Positions 1 to 9,728 of a stretch of DNA of 64,000 nucleotides are shown here, in pieces; position 1 is the first letter of the stretch, and every line of letters begins with the position of its first letter. The stretch is from Bradyrhizobium sp. AZCC 1610 (lineage in GTDB: Bacteria > Pseudomonadota > Alphaproteobacteria > Rhizobiales > Xanthobacteraceae). The position numbers were made by a program, and so were the translations under genes. The stretch covers positions 3,877,001-3,941,000 of the forward strand of contig NZ_JAZHRR010000001.1 in assembly GCF_036924515.1 (NCBI RefSeq), given 5' to 3'. The notes beneath the pieces are model-generated. The model was not told the origin of the DNA and searched no databases. It saw nothing but the letters and a program-made list of their open reading frames with translations.

Positions 1-516
1 ATGCGCGATCCGCATGCCCTTGCCGCCGCCGCCGGCGGAGGCCTTGATCATCACGGGATAGCCGATCTCGTCGGCGATCTTCACCGCGTGCTTTTCGTCC
101 TCGATGACGCCGAGATGTCCCGGCACCGTCGATACCTTTGCCTTGGCGGCGGCCTTCTTGGATTCGATCTTGTCGCCCATCGCGGCGATGGCGCCCGGAT
201 TGGGACCGATGAAGACGATGCCCGCCTTGGCAAGCTCGCGCGGAAACGCTTCGCGTTCAGAAAGGAAGCCGTAGCCGGGGTGCACGGCCTCCGCGCCGGT
301 CTTGCGGCAGGCCTCGACAATCCTGTCGATCCGCAGATAGCTCTCGGCGGCGGGCGGCGGGCCGATCAGCACCGCGTGGTCGGCCATTTCGACATGAAGC
401 GCATCGCGGTCGGCCTCGGAATACACGGCTACCGTCTCGATCCCCATCCGGCGCGCAGTCTTGATGACCCGGCAGGCGATCTCGCCGCGATTTGCGATCA
501 GAATTCTCTTGAACAT
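1..516 (-). CDS. acetyl/propionyl-CoA carboxylase, biotin carboxylase subunit (N-terminal part)
   Basis: Reading the minus strand from 516 gives a biotin carboxylase N-terminus: residues 2-12 read [11 protein letters not shown], followed by a Rossmann-like segment, an ADRDA...HADHAV-type region and [11 protein letters not shown] near residues 60-70. The ATP-grasp glycine loop ([12 protein letters not shown]) lies just before the window edge. The family carboxylates biotin with ATP and bicarbonate; with a carboxyltransferase partner it feeds fatty-acid synthesis or propionyl-CoA catabolism. The residue pattern looks more like the propionyl-CoA carboxylase alpha type than bacterial AccC, but the C-terminal half, including any biotinyl domain, is outside the window, so the substrate is not decided. 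172 codons are present. Start ATG at 516. Confidence 0.93.
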   Translation of the reverse strand, partial: MFKRILIANRGEIACRVIKTARRMGIETVAVYSEADRDALHVEMADHAVLIGPPPAAESYLRIDRIVEACRKTGAEAVHPGYGFLSEREAFPRELAKAGIVFIGPNPGAIAAMGDKIESKKAAAKAKVSTVPGHLGVIEDEKHAVKIADEIGYPVMIKASAGGGGKGMRIAH

Positions 517-655
517 GTTCTTCTTGCTTGAGCTTTGGGCGGGATCCTCACCCGCAATGTGACATGCGGGGACGCGGGCAACAAACCCGTCGTACAGCAA
601 AAATCAATGGAGGCAACGGTCTCGTATCAGCCTCGCCGCACCGGCCGGCGGTAAT

Positions 656-865
656 TCACCCGGAATAGGCGTTGAACCGGCCTCGCGCATAGGCGCGGGA
701 CACCGCCTTCATCAGTTCGCCGACCTCGGACTCCAGATATTCATTGGCCACGATCAGCGCGCGGACCGTCGCCCTCATGTCGCCGCCGCAGGCTGAAATC
801 GCTTGATCCACCGCGGTTTCCAGCCCGTCGTCCTCTTCGAATTTCGGCTGTGAAGAGGACGACAT
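656..865 (-). CDS. small conserved-looking hypothetical protein
   Basis: A 69-residue acidic protein starting MSSSSQPKF and containing a predicted amphipathic helix (DMRATVRALIVANEYLE). No catalytic motif and no signal peptide are visible; it is probably cytoplasmic. The frame stays open upstream to ATG codons at 898 and 925. The ATG at 865 has GGAA eight bases upstream; the one at 898 has AGAGGA but with very short spacing, so the start is uncertain. It resembles small unannotated proteins common in Bradyrhizobium, but I do not recognise a named family. Confidence 0.6.
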   Translation of the reverse strand: MSSSSQPKFEEDDGLETAVDQAISACGGDMRATVRALIVANEYLESEVGELMKAVSRAYARGRFNAYSG

Positions 866-1062
866 GGCAAATATTCCGTGTTGAGCGACACCGTCCATGT
901 TCCTCTTTTGTTCACATGAAGTCAATGGGCCGTTCGGCGCGTGGCCGCAACGGCGCTGACGGTTTTCCCCAACCTGCTTTCATGCGCGATTAGCGCCAGC
1001 GCCTTGGTTCAATCACTTCACCTTATGCTAGAAAGCGCTCGCGGGTGTGGAAGTGATTTGAA

Positions 1063-1836
1063 ATGAAACAGATGCGGTCACGAATTTTTCTGGTTGCGGT
1101 GTTGCTATCGATCGTACTTCCGGCCAGCCAGAGTTCGGCTGCCACCGCCATCGTCCGGGATGGCAGCACGCTTCAGCTTGGCAATGTCACCTACCGGCTC
1201 GACGGCATCGAGGTCCCAACCGTCGACCAGTTCTGCATCGACGAGCATGCTGACGTGTGGACCTGTGGGATCGAGGCGCGCGGTCAACTGAGCAAGCTAA
1301 TCGAGGGCAAGCAGGTCCGCTGCGACGATCTCGGTCCCGATCCCTCCTACAAGAAACGGCACATTGGCGTGTGCAAGGTCGAGGGCGAGACCACAAGTCT
1401 CAGCCAGTTGCTGGTCCGCAACGGCTTTGCCTTGAATGTCGAAGCCTCCGCCAGCGGGCGCTTCAACATAGATGAGGCCCGCGCCAAAGACGACCGCCAG
1501 GGACTCTGGAAAGGCTGCTTCGTCGCGCCGCACGAGTTCCGCGCCGGCAAGAAGGACGGTCCCCTGCTCGGCGCCGCGTGCCGCGCCGATCGCGACCGCG
1601 AAATCCGCGAAGCCTTGTTCCCCGAAGATCTCGTGATGCCGGCGGGCTGCAACATCAAGGGCAAATACGCGGTCCGCGCGCGCGTCACCGGGAACCTCGG
1701 CATCTATCATCTGCAGGCGTGCCGCTCCTATCCGGGCCTGACCAAGCCGGATCGCTGGTTTTGTTCCGAGGAAGACGCGCAAGCCGCCGGGTTCCGCAGG
1801 GCCTATAACTGCCGGTCAACCACCAAGAGCAAATGA
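1063..1836 (+). CDS. secreted thermonuclease-like (SNase fold) protein
   Basis: 257 residues. A signal peptide covers about residues 1-27 (basic start, hydrophobic core, ASQSSA/A cleavage region). Residues about 28-150 match the staphylococcal-nuclease-like fold: a start of the VRDGSTLQLGNVTYRLDGIEVP type, then CGIEARGQL and a later NGFALN segment with a RQGLW stretch, the usual order in exported SNase-like proteins. The Cys-containing C-terminal part (about 165-250, with NIKGKYAVRAR and YHLQACRSY) resembles the endonuclease-linked tail seen in rhizobial homologues that ends with a WFCSEEDAQAAGFR motif. Expected to act outside the inner membrane on nucleic acid; the catalytic Arg/Glu set was not checked by alignment. 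It stands alone, followed after 56 bases by a sensor kinase. Confidence 0.85.
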   Translation: MKQMRSRIFLVAVLLSIVLPASQSSAATAIVRDGSTLQLGNVTYRLDGIEVPTVDQFCIDEHADVWTCGIEARGQLSKLIEGKQVRCDDLGPDPSYKKRHIGVCKVEGETTSLSQLLVRNGFALNVEASASGRFNIDEARAKDDRQGLWKGCFVAPHEFRAGKKDGPLLGAACRADRDREIREALFPEDLVMPAGCNIKGKYAVRARVTGNLGIYHLQACRSYPGLTKPDRWFCSEEDAQAAGFRRAYNCRSTTKSK

Positions 1837-1892
1837 GGCTGGCAAAGCCGCCGCTTCCTGTGTGAAGGTGCCAGCAGAGGTTGCCGGCACGC

Positions 1893-4352
1893 ATGACCCC
1901 TTCCAATACTTCGAATGTCTTGCCTGAAGCTGCCGCCGAACGCTTGCGGCGACATCTGCAGGAAATCGCGAGCGAGCGCGACAGGGCTCATCGCGCCTTG
2001 CAGGAACGCGAAGCAGAGCTGGCGCGGATCCAGCGCATCGCCGGTGTCGGCGGTCTCGAAATCGATTTTCGTGGCGGCGTCAGGAACCGCCGCTCCCCCG
2101 AATATCTCCTGGTTCACGGCTTGCCGCCCGAGGCGGCTAACGAGACCTACGAGGAATGGGTCAGCCGAATCCATCCCGAGGACCGCGAGCGAACGGTCCA
2201 GCATCTGTTCGGCGTACTGAAGAGCGAGAGCGAGGACTATTCGGCCGAATACCGCATCGTCCGGCCGAATGACGGTACGACCCGCTGGATCCGCGTCGTC
2301 GCCAAGATCGAGCGCGACCGCGACGGCCGCGCGCTGCGGCTGGTCGGCGCCGATTGCGACGTCACCGCTCAGATGCTGGCGCAGGCCACCTTGCGCGAAA
2401 GCGAGGAGCGCTTCCGCCTGATCGCCGACAGCGCGCCGGTGCCGGTCTGGGTCACCAAGCTCGACCGCACGCGTTCCTTCGCCAACCAGGCCTATCTCGA
2501 TTTCCTCGGGCTGCCGTTCGAGGAAGCCATCGTGTTCGACTGGCGCAAGCGGCTGCATCCGGACGACCAACAGCGCGTCGTGCAGGAATCGATCGCGGGC
2601 GAGGCCTCGCTCAAGCCGTTCGTGCTGGAGGCCCGCTACCAGCGCGCCGACGGCGAATGGCGGTGGCTGCGCTCCGAATCCCAGCCGCGCTGGGATGCGA
2701 CCGGCAAGCATATCGGCTTCATCGGCGTCGCCCACGACATCACCTCAGCCAAGCAGGCCGAGCACGATCTGCGCCGGCTGAACGAAATCCTCGAATTGCG
2801 GATCACCGAACGGACGGCGCAGCTCGAATCCAGCGAAGCCCAGATGCGCGCGATCTTCGAGACCAGCCACCAGTATCAGGGGCTGCTCAACGCGCACGGC
2901 GACGTTTTGCATTCGAACAGTACCTCGCTCGCCGGCATCGGCGCAAATGCCAGCGAGGTGATCGGCAAGCCGTTCTGGGAAACGCCGTGGTTTGCCGGAA
3001 CCGAAGGCATGCGGGACGCCATCCGCGACGCCTTCATCGCCGTGATGCGGGGCGAAGAAATCCAGACCGAGATGCGGCTGCAGCTGCCAATCGGCGAGCG
3101 CTATTTCGACTTTGCGATGCGCCCGCTGCGCGATCAGCACGGCGCGATCATCGGCGCAGTGCCGGAGGCGATCGACGTTACCGAGCGCCGCCAGGGCGAG
3201 GAAGCGCTGCGCCAGTCGCAGAAGATGGAGGCGGTCGGACAATTGACCGGCGGCGTAGCGCACGATTTCAACAATCTGTTGACCATCATCCGCTCTGCGA
3301 CCGACTTCCTGCGCCGCCGCGAACTGCCGGAAGAGCGGCGCCGGCGCTACATCGACGCGATTGCCGAGACGGTGGAGCGCGCCTCCAAGCTGACCGGACA
3401 ATTGCTGGCGTTCGCCCGCAGGCAGCCCTTGAAGCCGCAGGTGTTCAATGTCGGCACCCAGGTCGAGGCGGTGGCGCAACTGATCCGCCCGCTGGTCGGC
3501 GCCCGGATCAGGATCGACGTCGACATTGCCGATCTCAACTGTTTCGCGATTGCCGATATCGCGCAATTCGAAACGGCGCTGATGAATCTCGCCGTCAACA
3601 GCCGCGATGCCATGAACAGCGAGGGCCGGCTGACCATCCGTGTTCGCAAGGTGGATGCCATTCCGCCGCTCCGCGCCCAGCCCGCACGTGGCGGCGATTT
3701 CGTCGCCATCACCGTGACCGACACCGGCACCGGCATCGAGCCCACCCTGCTCGAGACGATCTTCGAGCCGTTCTTCACCACCAAGGAAGTCGGCAAGGGC
3801 ACCGGCCTCGGCCTCAGCCAGGCGTTCGGCTTTGCCAAGCAATCCGACGGCGACATCGCGGTCGCGAGCGAGCCCGGCCGGGGCGCGACGTTCACGATCT
3901 ACCTGCCGCAGGCCGCAGTGCCGGCCGATGCCGTCGAGGCCGCCGCGACCGCCACCGAACCCGCCGCGCGCGGCCGCGGCTACCGCGTCCTCGTGGTCGA
4001 GGACAATGACGACGTCGGCCAGTTCTCCACTGAACTGTTGGAAGATCTCGGATACACCGTCCGCCGCGTTGCCAGCGCGGATGCTGCGCTGGCGATCCTT
4101 GCCGAGGACGAATTCTCCGCCGACCTGGTGTTTTCCGACGTCATCATGCCCGGGATGAACGGCGTCGAGCTCGCCGGCATCGTGCGCGAGCGCTATCCCG
4201 GTCTGCCCGTGGTGCTGACCAGCGGCTACAGCAACGTGCTGGCGGAGAATGCCCACCGCGGCTTTGAGCTGATCCAGAAGCCCTATTCGGTGGAATTGCT
4301 GTCGCGAATTCTCAGAAAGGCGATTTCCGAGGCGCAGCCGCAGCCGGGCTGA
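1893..4352 (+). CDS. PAS-domain hybrid histidine kinase with C-terminal receiver
   Basis: About 819 residues, no membrane segment, so a cytoplasmic sensor. Order: a coiled N-terminus, three PAS/PAC modules (about residues 40-150, 165-285 and 310-430), a dimerisation/phosphoacceptor helix with His457 in the sequence GVAHDFNNLL, an HATPase domain with an N-box (NLAVNSRDAM), DTGTGIEP and GTGLGLS, and a receiver domain from about 700 with the acidic pair VVEDND and phosphoacceptor Asp749 in FSDVIMPGMNG. The architecture implies autophosphorylation followed by intramolecular transfer; the output partner is not adjacent. A TTG 12 bases upstream would extend it by four residues; ATG 1893 was chosen with AGAGG 12 bases ahead. 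It converges on the GGDEF/EAL gene that follows. Confidence 0.93.
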   Translation: MTPSNTSNVLPEAAAERLRRHLQEIASERDRAHRALQEREAELARIQRIAGVGGLEIDFRGGVRNRRSPEYLLVHGLPPEAANETYEEWVSRIHPEDRERTVQHLFGVLKSESEDYSAEYRIVRPNDGTTRWIRVVAKIERDRDGRALRLVGADCDVTAQMLAQATLRESEERFRLIADSAPVPVWVTKLDRTRSFANQAYLDFLGLPFEEAIVFDWRKRLHPDDQQRVVQESIAGEASLKPFVLEARYQRADGEWRWLRSESQPRWDATGKHIGFIGVAHDITSAKQAEHDLRRLNEILELRITERTAQLESSEAQMRAIFETSHQYQGLLNAHGDVLHSNSTSLAGIGANASEVIGKPFWETPWFAGTEGMRDAIRDAFIAVMRGEEIQTEMRLQLPIGERYFDFAMRPLRDQHGAIIGAVPEAIDVTERRQGEEALRQSQKMEAVGQLTGGVAHDFNNLLTIIRSATDFLRRRELPEERRRRYIDAIAETVERASKLTGQLLAFARRQPLKPQVFNVGTQVEAVAQLIRPLVGARIRIDVDIADLNCFAIADIAQFETALMNLAVNSRDAMNSEGRLTIRVRKVDAIPPLRAQPARGGDFVAITVTDTGTGIEPTLLETIFEPFFTTKEVGKGTGLGLSQAFGFAKQSDGDIAVASEPGRGATFTIYLPQAAVPADAVEAAATATEPAARGRGYRVLVVEDNDDVGQFSTELLEDLGYTVRRVASADAALAILAEDEFSADLVFSDVIMPGMNGVELAGIVRERYPGLPVVLTSGYSNVLAENAHRGFELIQKPYSVELLSRILRKAISEAQPQPG

Positions 4353-4371
4353 AGCAACCTGGTCTCCGGCC

Positions 4372-7092
4372 TCACGCTGCGGCCTCGACGCCGGCCTTCC
4401 TCGATGCCAGCAGCGCGCGGATCTCCTGCGCCGGACGCGCCGCGCTGAACAGAAAGCCCTGCATCTGCGTGCATCCGAGATTCTGCACGGTCTCGCGCTG
4501 CTGCACCGTCTCGACGCCTTCCGCCGTGGTGACCATGTTGCGGTCGGCGGCGATGCTCACCACCGCGCGGATGATCGAGGCCGACGAGGAACTGCGCGTC
4601 ACTTCCTTGACGAAGGACCTGTCGATCTTGATCTTGTCGAACGGAAAACGCTGCAGATATTGCAGCGAGGAATAACCGGTTCCGAAATCGTCGAGCGCGA
4701 TGTGAATGCCGAGCGCGCGGAGCTGGTTCAGCGTCGCCAGCGCCGCGTCGTCGTCCGCGATCAGGACGGCTTCGGTGATCTCCAGCTCCAGCCGGCGCGG
4801 GTCGAGCCCGGTCTCGGTGAGCGCTGCCGCCACTTTCAGCGACAGCGTTTCCGATCGGAACTGAATCGGCGAGACGTTGACAGCGATGCGGACGTGGTTG
4901 GGCCAGGTCGCTGCTTCCGCACAGGCGGTGCGCAACACCCACTGCCCGATCTCCTCGATCAGGCCGGTTTCCTCGGCGACCGGCACGAAGTCGGCCGGAG
5001 AGACCATGCCGCGCACCGGATGCCGCCAGCGCAACAGCGCCTCGCAGCCGGTGACACGGTCGCTACGCAGATCGACCTGCGGCTGATAGTGCAGCTCGAA
5101 GCTGCCCTGCGCCAGCGCCGCGCGCAAATCTGCCTCCAGCTCGCGGCGATAATTGGCTTGCTGCTCCATGGCGGGATCGAAGAAGCGATAGGTTCTGCGG
5201 CCGGCCGCCTTCGCCGCATACATCGCGAGATCGGCGTTCTTCAAGAGATCGAACAGGTCCGAGCCGTCGCGCGGCGCGACAGCGATGCCGATGCTGGCAT
5301 CGCTGGCAAGCTGGTGGCCATCGCAGTCGAACGGGGTGCGCAGCGCCTGATAGATCCGCGCGAGCAACGCGTGGACATCCTCGGCGCTCTCGATGCCGTG
5401 CTGAAGGATGGCGAATTCATCCCCGCCGAGGCGGGCGATGAAATCTTCAGGTCCCACCGACTGGCGCAACCGCTCCGCCACGCCCTTCAGGAACTCGTCG
5501 CCGATCAGATGTCCCAGCGTGTCGTTGATGCGCTTGAACTCGTCGATGTCGATATAGAGGATCGCGAATTCGTGCCCCTCGGTTTCCAGCAGCAACCCTT
5601 CCGCATGGCGCTGGAACAGCGAGCGGTTCGGCAGATTGGTCAGCGCGTCGTAATGGGCGAGATGTTCGATCCGGGCCTGGTCGCGCCGCCCTTCGGTGAC
5701 GTCTTCCAATGTCGTGGCCCAGCCGCCGTCCGGCGAGCGCTTGAAGATCAGCCGGATCGTGCGCCCATCCGGCGTCGAGGTTATCGTGTCCTGCACGAGG
5801 CTGCCATTGGGATCGAGAAACCGGGCACAATAGGCGTCGACGTCGCCGACAAAGGAGCCGCGCTCGTAACGGTGCCGGATCAGATCGCGCAGATGACAGC
5901 CGGGTTTGACCACGTCGGGCGAGAGCCCGAACATGTCGATATATCGCCGGTTGCAGATCACCAGACGGCCTGAGGCATCGAACAGCAGCAGGCCCTGCGT
6001 CATGTTGTTGATGGCGGTGTCGAGATGCTGGCTCTTCTCGGAGAGCTTGCGCTGCGCGGCGGCATGCTGGCCGCGTAGCTGGCGCACGACCAGGAAGACC
6101 ATGCCGATCACGACGACGATCGCCAGCGCCGCTGCAAAAAATTGCAGCCTGGTCTGCGCCCGCCAGTCGGCGAGCGCGGTCTCGGTCCTGGTGGTCGCGA
6201 CGATGAGGATCGGAAAGTGCGTCAGCGACCTGACCGCGCCGACCTTGTCTTCCGACAATCTCGCACTGGTGAAGCGTCCCGACATATTGCCGTCCACGGC
6301 CAGCGCGCGTCGAAACGCCTCGGTGCCGGCAACATTGAAGCCGATCAGGCCGTCGTCCTTGGGATAGCGGGCGATGATGGTGCCGTTGCTGTGAATCATC
6401 GAGATTGCGGTACCGCTGTTGAGCTCCAGCGATCCAACAAAGGCGTCGAAATGCGAAGGCTCGACACCGCGGCTGGCGAAGCCGATGATCTCGCCGTTCC
6501 GGCCAACGATCCTGCGCGCAAACAGCGTGGTCCAGTTCTTCGTCACCTTGCTGACGACCGGCTCGACGATCACGTCGGACGTCGGTCTCCCGGACGTGAA
6601 CTCCTTGAAGTACTGGCGGTCGGCGATGCTGAGGTCCGGCACCGGCCACATCTCAGAGGAATTGATCAGCCACCCCTTGGCGTTCCACAGGTTCAGTGCG
6701 CCGACATGCGGCAGCGCCGAAAGCTTGGAGCGGAGCATCTCGTGCGCGCTTAAGCTCGACATGCTCTGTTCGAATTCGTCAGACGTATCGACCCCATCGG
6801 CCTGCATGCCGGCGACGACGTCCTCGTGTACGTGTTGGAGATAGCTCAGTTGCTGGTCGAAATGCCGCGACAGCAGCAGCGCGCTGTTGTTGAGTTCGCG
6901 TTCGGCGACTTCCAGCGCCCGCTCGCGGTATTGCATGGCGAAATAGCCGGTGCCGAGCATGATCGCGATCACAAGCACCGCCGCACTCAGGATCAGCCAC
7001 TGGATTGCACCCAGCCGGATCCGCCACGGCAGGCTGCTACCGAACAGCGGCCGGCTCTCCGCGATGATTTCTTGCGATGAATTGTTCAGCAT
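4372..7092 (-). CDS. membrane Cache-PAS-GGDEF-EAL cyclic-di-GMP protein
   Basis: About 906 residues. TM1 (about 30-52) and TM2 (about 320-340) bracket a periplasmic double-Cache-type sensor; a PAS domain (about 365-480) follows. The GGDEF motif is intact (556-560), predicting diguanylate cyclase activity, and the EAL domain has EAL at 684-686 and a DDFGTGYSSL loop, predicting phosphodiesterase activity. The usual inhibitory RxxD I-site upstream of GGDEF reads GPED, so product inhibition at that site is probably lost. ATG 7092 is preceded by a G-rich stretch; a TTG at 7131 would add 13 residues. It ends 20 bases from the convergent hybrid kinase gene. Net direction of c-di-GMP turnover cannot be told from sequence. 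Confidence 0.93.
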   Translation of the reverse strand: MLNNSSQEIIAESRPLFGSSLPWRIRLGAIQWLILSAAVLVIAIMLGTGYFAMQYRERALEVAERELNNSALLLSRHFDQQLSYLQHVHEDVVAGMQADGVDTSDEFEQSMSSLSAHEMLRSKLSALPHVGALNLWNAKGWLINSSEMWPVPDLSIADRQYFKEFTSGRPTSDVIVEPVVSKVTKNWTTLFARRIVGRNGEIIGFASRGVEPSHFDAFVGSLELNSGTAISMIHSNGTIIARYPKDDGLIGFNVAGTEAFRRALAVDGNMSGRFTSARLSEDKVGAVRSLTHFPILIVATTRTETALADWRAQTRLQFFAAALAIVVVIGMVFLVVRQLRGQHAAAQRKLSEKSQHLDTAINNMTQGLLLFDASGRLVICNRRYIDMFGLSPDVVKPGCHLRDLIRHRYERGSFVGDVDAYCARFLDPNGSLVQDTITSTPDGRTIRLIFKRSPDGGWATTLEDVTEGRRDQARIEHLAHYDALTNLPNRSLFQRHAEGLLLETEGHEFAILYIDIDEFKRINDTLGHLIGDEFLKGVAERLRQSVGPEDFIARLGGDEFAILQHGIESAEDVHALLARIYQALRTPFDCDGHQLASDASIGIAVAPRDGSDLFDLLKNADLAMYAAKAAGRRTYRFFDPAMEQQANYRRELEADLRAALAQGSFELHYQPQVDLRSDRVTGCEALLRWRHPVRGMVSPADFVPVAEETGLIEEIGQWVLRTACAEAATWPNHVRIAVNVSPIQFRSETLSLKVAAALTETGLDPRRLELEITEAVLIADDDAALATLNQLRALGIHIALDDFGTGYSSLQYLQRFPFDKIKIDRSFVKEVTRSSSSASIIRAVVSIAADRNMVTTAEGVETVQQRETVQNLGCTQMQGFLFSAARPAQEIRALLASRKAGVEAAA

Positions 7093-7184
7093 TTTTGCTG
7101 CCCCCACAGGCGCTTGTTGTAGGGAACACAAGCCAAAAGGGCGTTAGCAAAATGAGTTATCGCGAGGTTAAAGCGGCGGCGGAA

Positions 7185-7712
7185 TCAGGCAGTTTCCGCC
7201 ATCTCCTCTTCCTTGAGACTGCACTCGATCAGTGCGCCGTCGATCGTGAACTTCGAAAACAGCGCGCCCGGTGTCGAAGCCTGCAGCGCCGCGAAGTACT
7301 GCGAATCTCCCGGGCTCTTCAGAAAGAAGCGGATATGGCTTGCCGACATCGTATCCCTCGACAGCCACACGATGCCGGAGAACAGCGCCACCATCATCTG
7401 GGCGTATTGGCCGGCGTCTGCGATCCCCAGCTCATAGACCGGCGACACTACGATAAAGCGCGCCCGCAGGATCGGTGACGGGAATTTGCTCATCATCAGG
7501 CGGCTGACCTGGCAGGCCGCATGAATCCGCTCGCCATCGGAAAGGCAGTACAGGCTGGGGTGGTCGCCTTCCTTGGTCAGGCCGTCATAGGCCGTAAAGC
7601 TGCCCGTCGAAAAGGTCGAAAAATCCTCGCCGACGCTTTCAGCGTCCTTCTTCCACTGGCCCTTGATCGACCGCCAGGACCTGTCCGGCTCTTTCATCGG
7701 CAGAAGGCGCAT
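7185..7712 (-). CDS. hypothetical protein
   Basis: 175 residues, no signal peptide; the middle (RFIVVSPVYELG) and the stretch AQMMVALFSGIVWLSRDTM suggest a compact alpha/beta protein with one hydrophobic helix. The first 30 residues are rich in Lys and Trp (SWRSIKGQWKKD). No known motif recognised. No clear ribosome binding site precedes ATG 7712, and ATG 7697 is an alternative. It lies upstream of and on the same strand as the GGDEF/EAL gene, about 90 bases away, so the two may be co-transcribed. Confidence 0.6.
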   Translation of the reverse strand: MRLLPMKEPDRSWRSIKGQWKKDAESVGEDFSTFSTGSFTAYDGLTKEGDHPSLYCLSDGERIHAACQVSRLMMSKFPSPILRARFIVVSPVYELGIADAGQYAQMMVALFSGIVWLSRDTMSASHIRFFLKSPGDSQYFAALQASTPGALFSKFTIDGALIECSLKEEEMAETA

Positions 7713-7977
7713 GACTAACCAGAGGTTAATGCAAAAGTTGATGCCGGCATTTTACGGACAGCGGCTAAACGTTTGCTTACGCTGGCGCCGGCCGCGCAAA
7801 TATTTGTTCGACCTCGTAAAACTACTACCCTGGCAGGCGTTTGCCGTGGCGATTTAGCTGCGCGCCGCGTTCGAAAAGCACCACGACGAGACCGAGGGAC
7901 ACGATGACGTCCTCCATTGTTGGCGGGCAGACAACATTTGGATTGAACGAAATGGTTCCTAAACCGCGCGCGACGCC

Positions 7978-8430
7978 TCAGCCGTGCCCGGCCGCAAGAT
8001 CGATCAGCGCAATCCCGAGGTCCGCCCGCTTCTTTCGTCGAAGCGTTGCCGGGACTTCGGTCAAGACCACTTCGAGCGTCGGCCTCACCGTGCCTGCCAG
8101 CAGGTGGCCGCCGCGGGTCGAGCAGTCGGCGAGCCCGAGCACGATGTGGACATGAAGGCTGGGCTTGCCGTCATCGCCGACGGCTATGTCGCCGATCGCA
8201 CTGAGCACCTCGCATTGCTCATTGACCTCAATCTTGCGGTAGCTCTTCGAAGCAATGTCGAACCAGCCGACGGTGGCCCGCTCGAAGGCGCCGATCGCCG
8301 TCAGCGACGCCGCTGATATCCCCGATTCATTGGCGAAGCGGGTGAGCGCTGCAAACGCCTCCTCGCCCGTGTCAAGAATGATGACGTGAACCTGCGCCTG
8401 CTCGTCGGCGCCGATGCGCTTGCTCTTCAT
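7978..8430 (-). CDS. PPC domain (DUF296) protein
   Basis: 150 residues. The PPC/DUF296 pattern is plain: FANESGISAASLTAIGAFERATVGWF near residues 32-57, a His pair in SLHVHIVLG near 90-98, and STRGGHLLAGTVRPTLEVVLTE near 103-125. In plants the fold occurs in AT-hook proteins; bacterial stand-alone members are small trimeric proteins of unsettled role, possibly metal-binding through the His cluster. It is preceded by a 209-base divergent gap to the DUF6328 gene. Single-gene unit as far as visible. Confidence 0.88.
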   Translation of the reverse strand: MKSKRIGADEQAQVHVIILDTGEEAFAALTRFANESGISAASLTAIGAFERATVGWFDIASKSYRKIEVNEQCEVLSAIGDIAVGDDGKPSLHVHIVLGLADCSTRGGHLLAGTVRPTLEVVLTEVPATLRRKKRADLGIALIDLAAGHG

Positions 8431-8639
8431 GGATGACCTCGCAATTGCCGTTCAGCCCGCGATACGTCTGCAATTCGACGGTTGCGCCCGCCTACTCGAG
8501 CGGGTCACGCGGTACTCCCGGTCAATCGGCATCGACATGCATCGTTCCCTGAATCCGCCGGATTCGCACGGCGGATGCGACGATACGAACCGGTTTGGAA
8601 CCGCGGCATGCGCGGACGGTTCACTAGGCGGAGGCCCTA

Positions 8640-9539
8640 ATGGAGATCGAAAGCCGGCTGAAGACCGCACTTGATGAATCGAGGCTCCTGATCCTGGGAG
8701 CCCAGGTGCTGTTTGGATTTCAGTTCGAAGCTGTCTTTCAGGAGCGGTTTTCGGATATCTCCGAGGGAGGCCGCATGATCCATAACGCGGGACTTGTGCT
8801 GATGCTGATCAGCATCAGTCTGCTGATTGCTCCTTCGCTGTTTCATCAAATCATCTTCGGCGGAGAGAGCCTGCCGGGAGCCATAGCAACAGCGACGATG
8901 CTGGCCGGCGCCAGTCTGTTGCCGCTGACGGTCGGCCTGGGCATATCGGCCTTCGTGACGTTCGAGCTCCTGTTCGGTCGTACCTTCGGCATCGTTGCAG
9001 GCACGTCGTTCACGGCGATCGGGCTCGCTTTTCTCTACGGCCTCGGCTTCGCATTAAAACGAAATCGGACGAAACAGATGCCAGAAATGTCCAACGAGAC
9101 CTCGCTGAAATCCAAGATCGAGCAAATGCTCACGGAGGCCCGGGTCATCATTCCGGGCGGGCAGGCCCTGCTCGGATTTCAACTGATCGCCACATTGACG
9201 AAGGCGTTCAACGAACTGCCGGACCTGTTCAAATATCTTCATTGTGCCGCACTATGCGCGGTAGCGCTGGCCGTCATCCTTTTGATGACGCCCGCCGCGG
9301 TTCACCGCCTCGGTTTTCAGGGCGAAGACGATCCGGAATTTTTCAACATTGGCTCTCGTCTTGTGATCGCCGCCTCGATACCCTTGGCCATTGGTATCTC
9401 CGGCGACGTCGCGGTGGTGTTTTTCAAGACGACCGGAAGCACGGCCATTGCCCTGAGCGCTGGGGCGATCGCACTGTTCGCTTTGCTCGCATTCTGGCTG
9501 GCATATCCGCTCTGGCACCGTACTCGCTACGCGGCCTGA
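8640..9539 (+). CDS. tandem DUF6328 membrane protein
   Basis: 299 residues made of two homologous halves. Half one starts ESRLKTALDESRLLILGAQ and half two starts SKIEQMLTEARVIIPGGQA near residue 150; each continues with LLFGFQ or LLGFQ, a hydrophobic pair and a PxxHR/H-Q turn (APSLFHQ, TPAAVHR). This matches the DUF6328 family, in which one copy is usual. About eight membrane segments are likely. Function unknown. The start is secure: GGAGG six bases before ATG. It is divergent from the PPC gene. Confidence 0.85.
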   Translation: MEIESRLKTALDESRLLILGAQVLFGFQFEAVFQERFSDISEGGRMIHNAGLVLMLISISLLIAPSLFHQIIFGGESLPGAIATATMLAGASLLPLTVGLGISAFVTFELLFGRTFGIVAGTSFTAIGLAFLYGLGFALKRNRTKQMPEMSNETSLKSKIEQMLTEARVIIPGGQALLGFQLIATLTKAFNELPDLFKYLHCAALCAVALAVILLMTPAAVHRLGFQGEDDPEFFNIGSRLVIAASIPLAIGISGDVAVVFFKTTGSTAIALSAGAIALFALLAFWLAYPLWHRTRYAA

Positions 9540-9728
9540 CAACGTCGCCGCTGGGGTGCGTCGACGCAAGAGATCATTCGCAAAAGCGAAGCCGCCTTGC
9601 GGCGGAACATGAAACCGGAACTGAAACCTCACATCCGTTTGAAATGACCGGATCACGATACCGGAACGGTGGCTATCGCTATTCGTTGGCTCCAAGTCAC
9701 TGCAAGGCCACTACAACGGAGGCAACTT

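Noticed and set aside
2745..4256. Long minus-strand frame (about 500 codons) opposite the hybrid kinase
   Set aside because: It lies entirely in the antisense of a gene with intact kinase and receiver motifs; high-GC coding DNA commonly opens such frames. No ribosome binding site or family motif.
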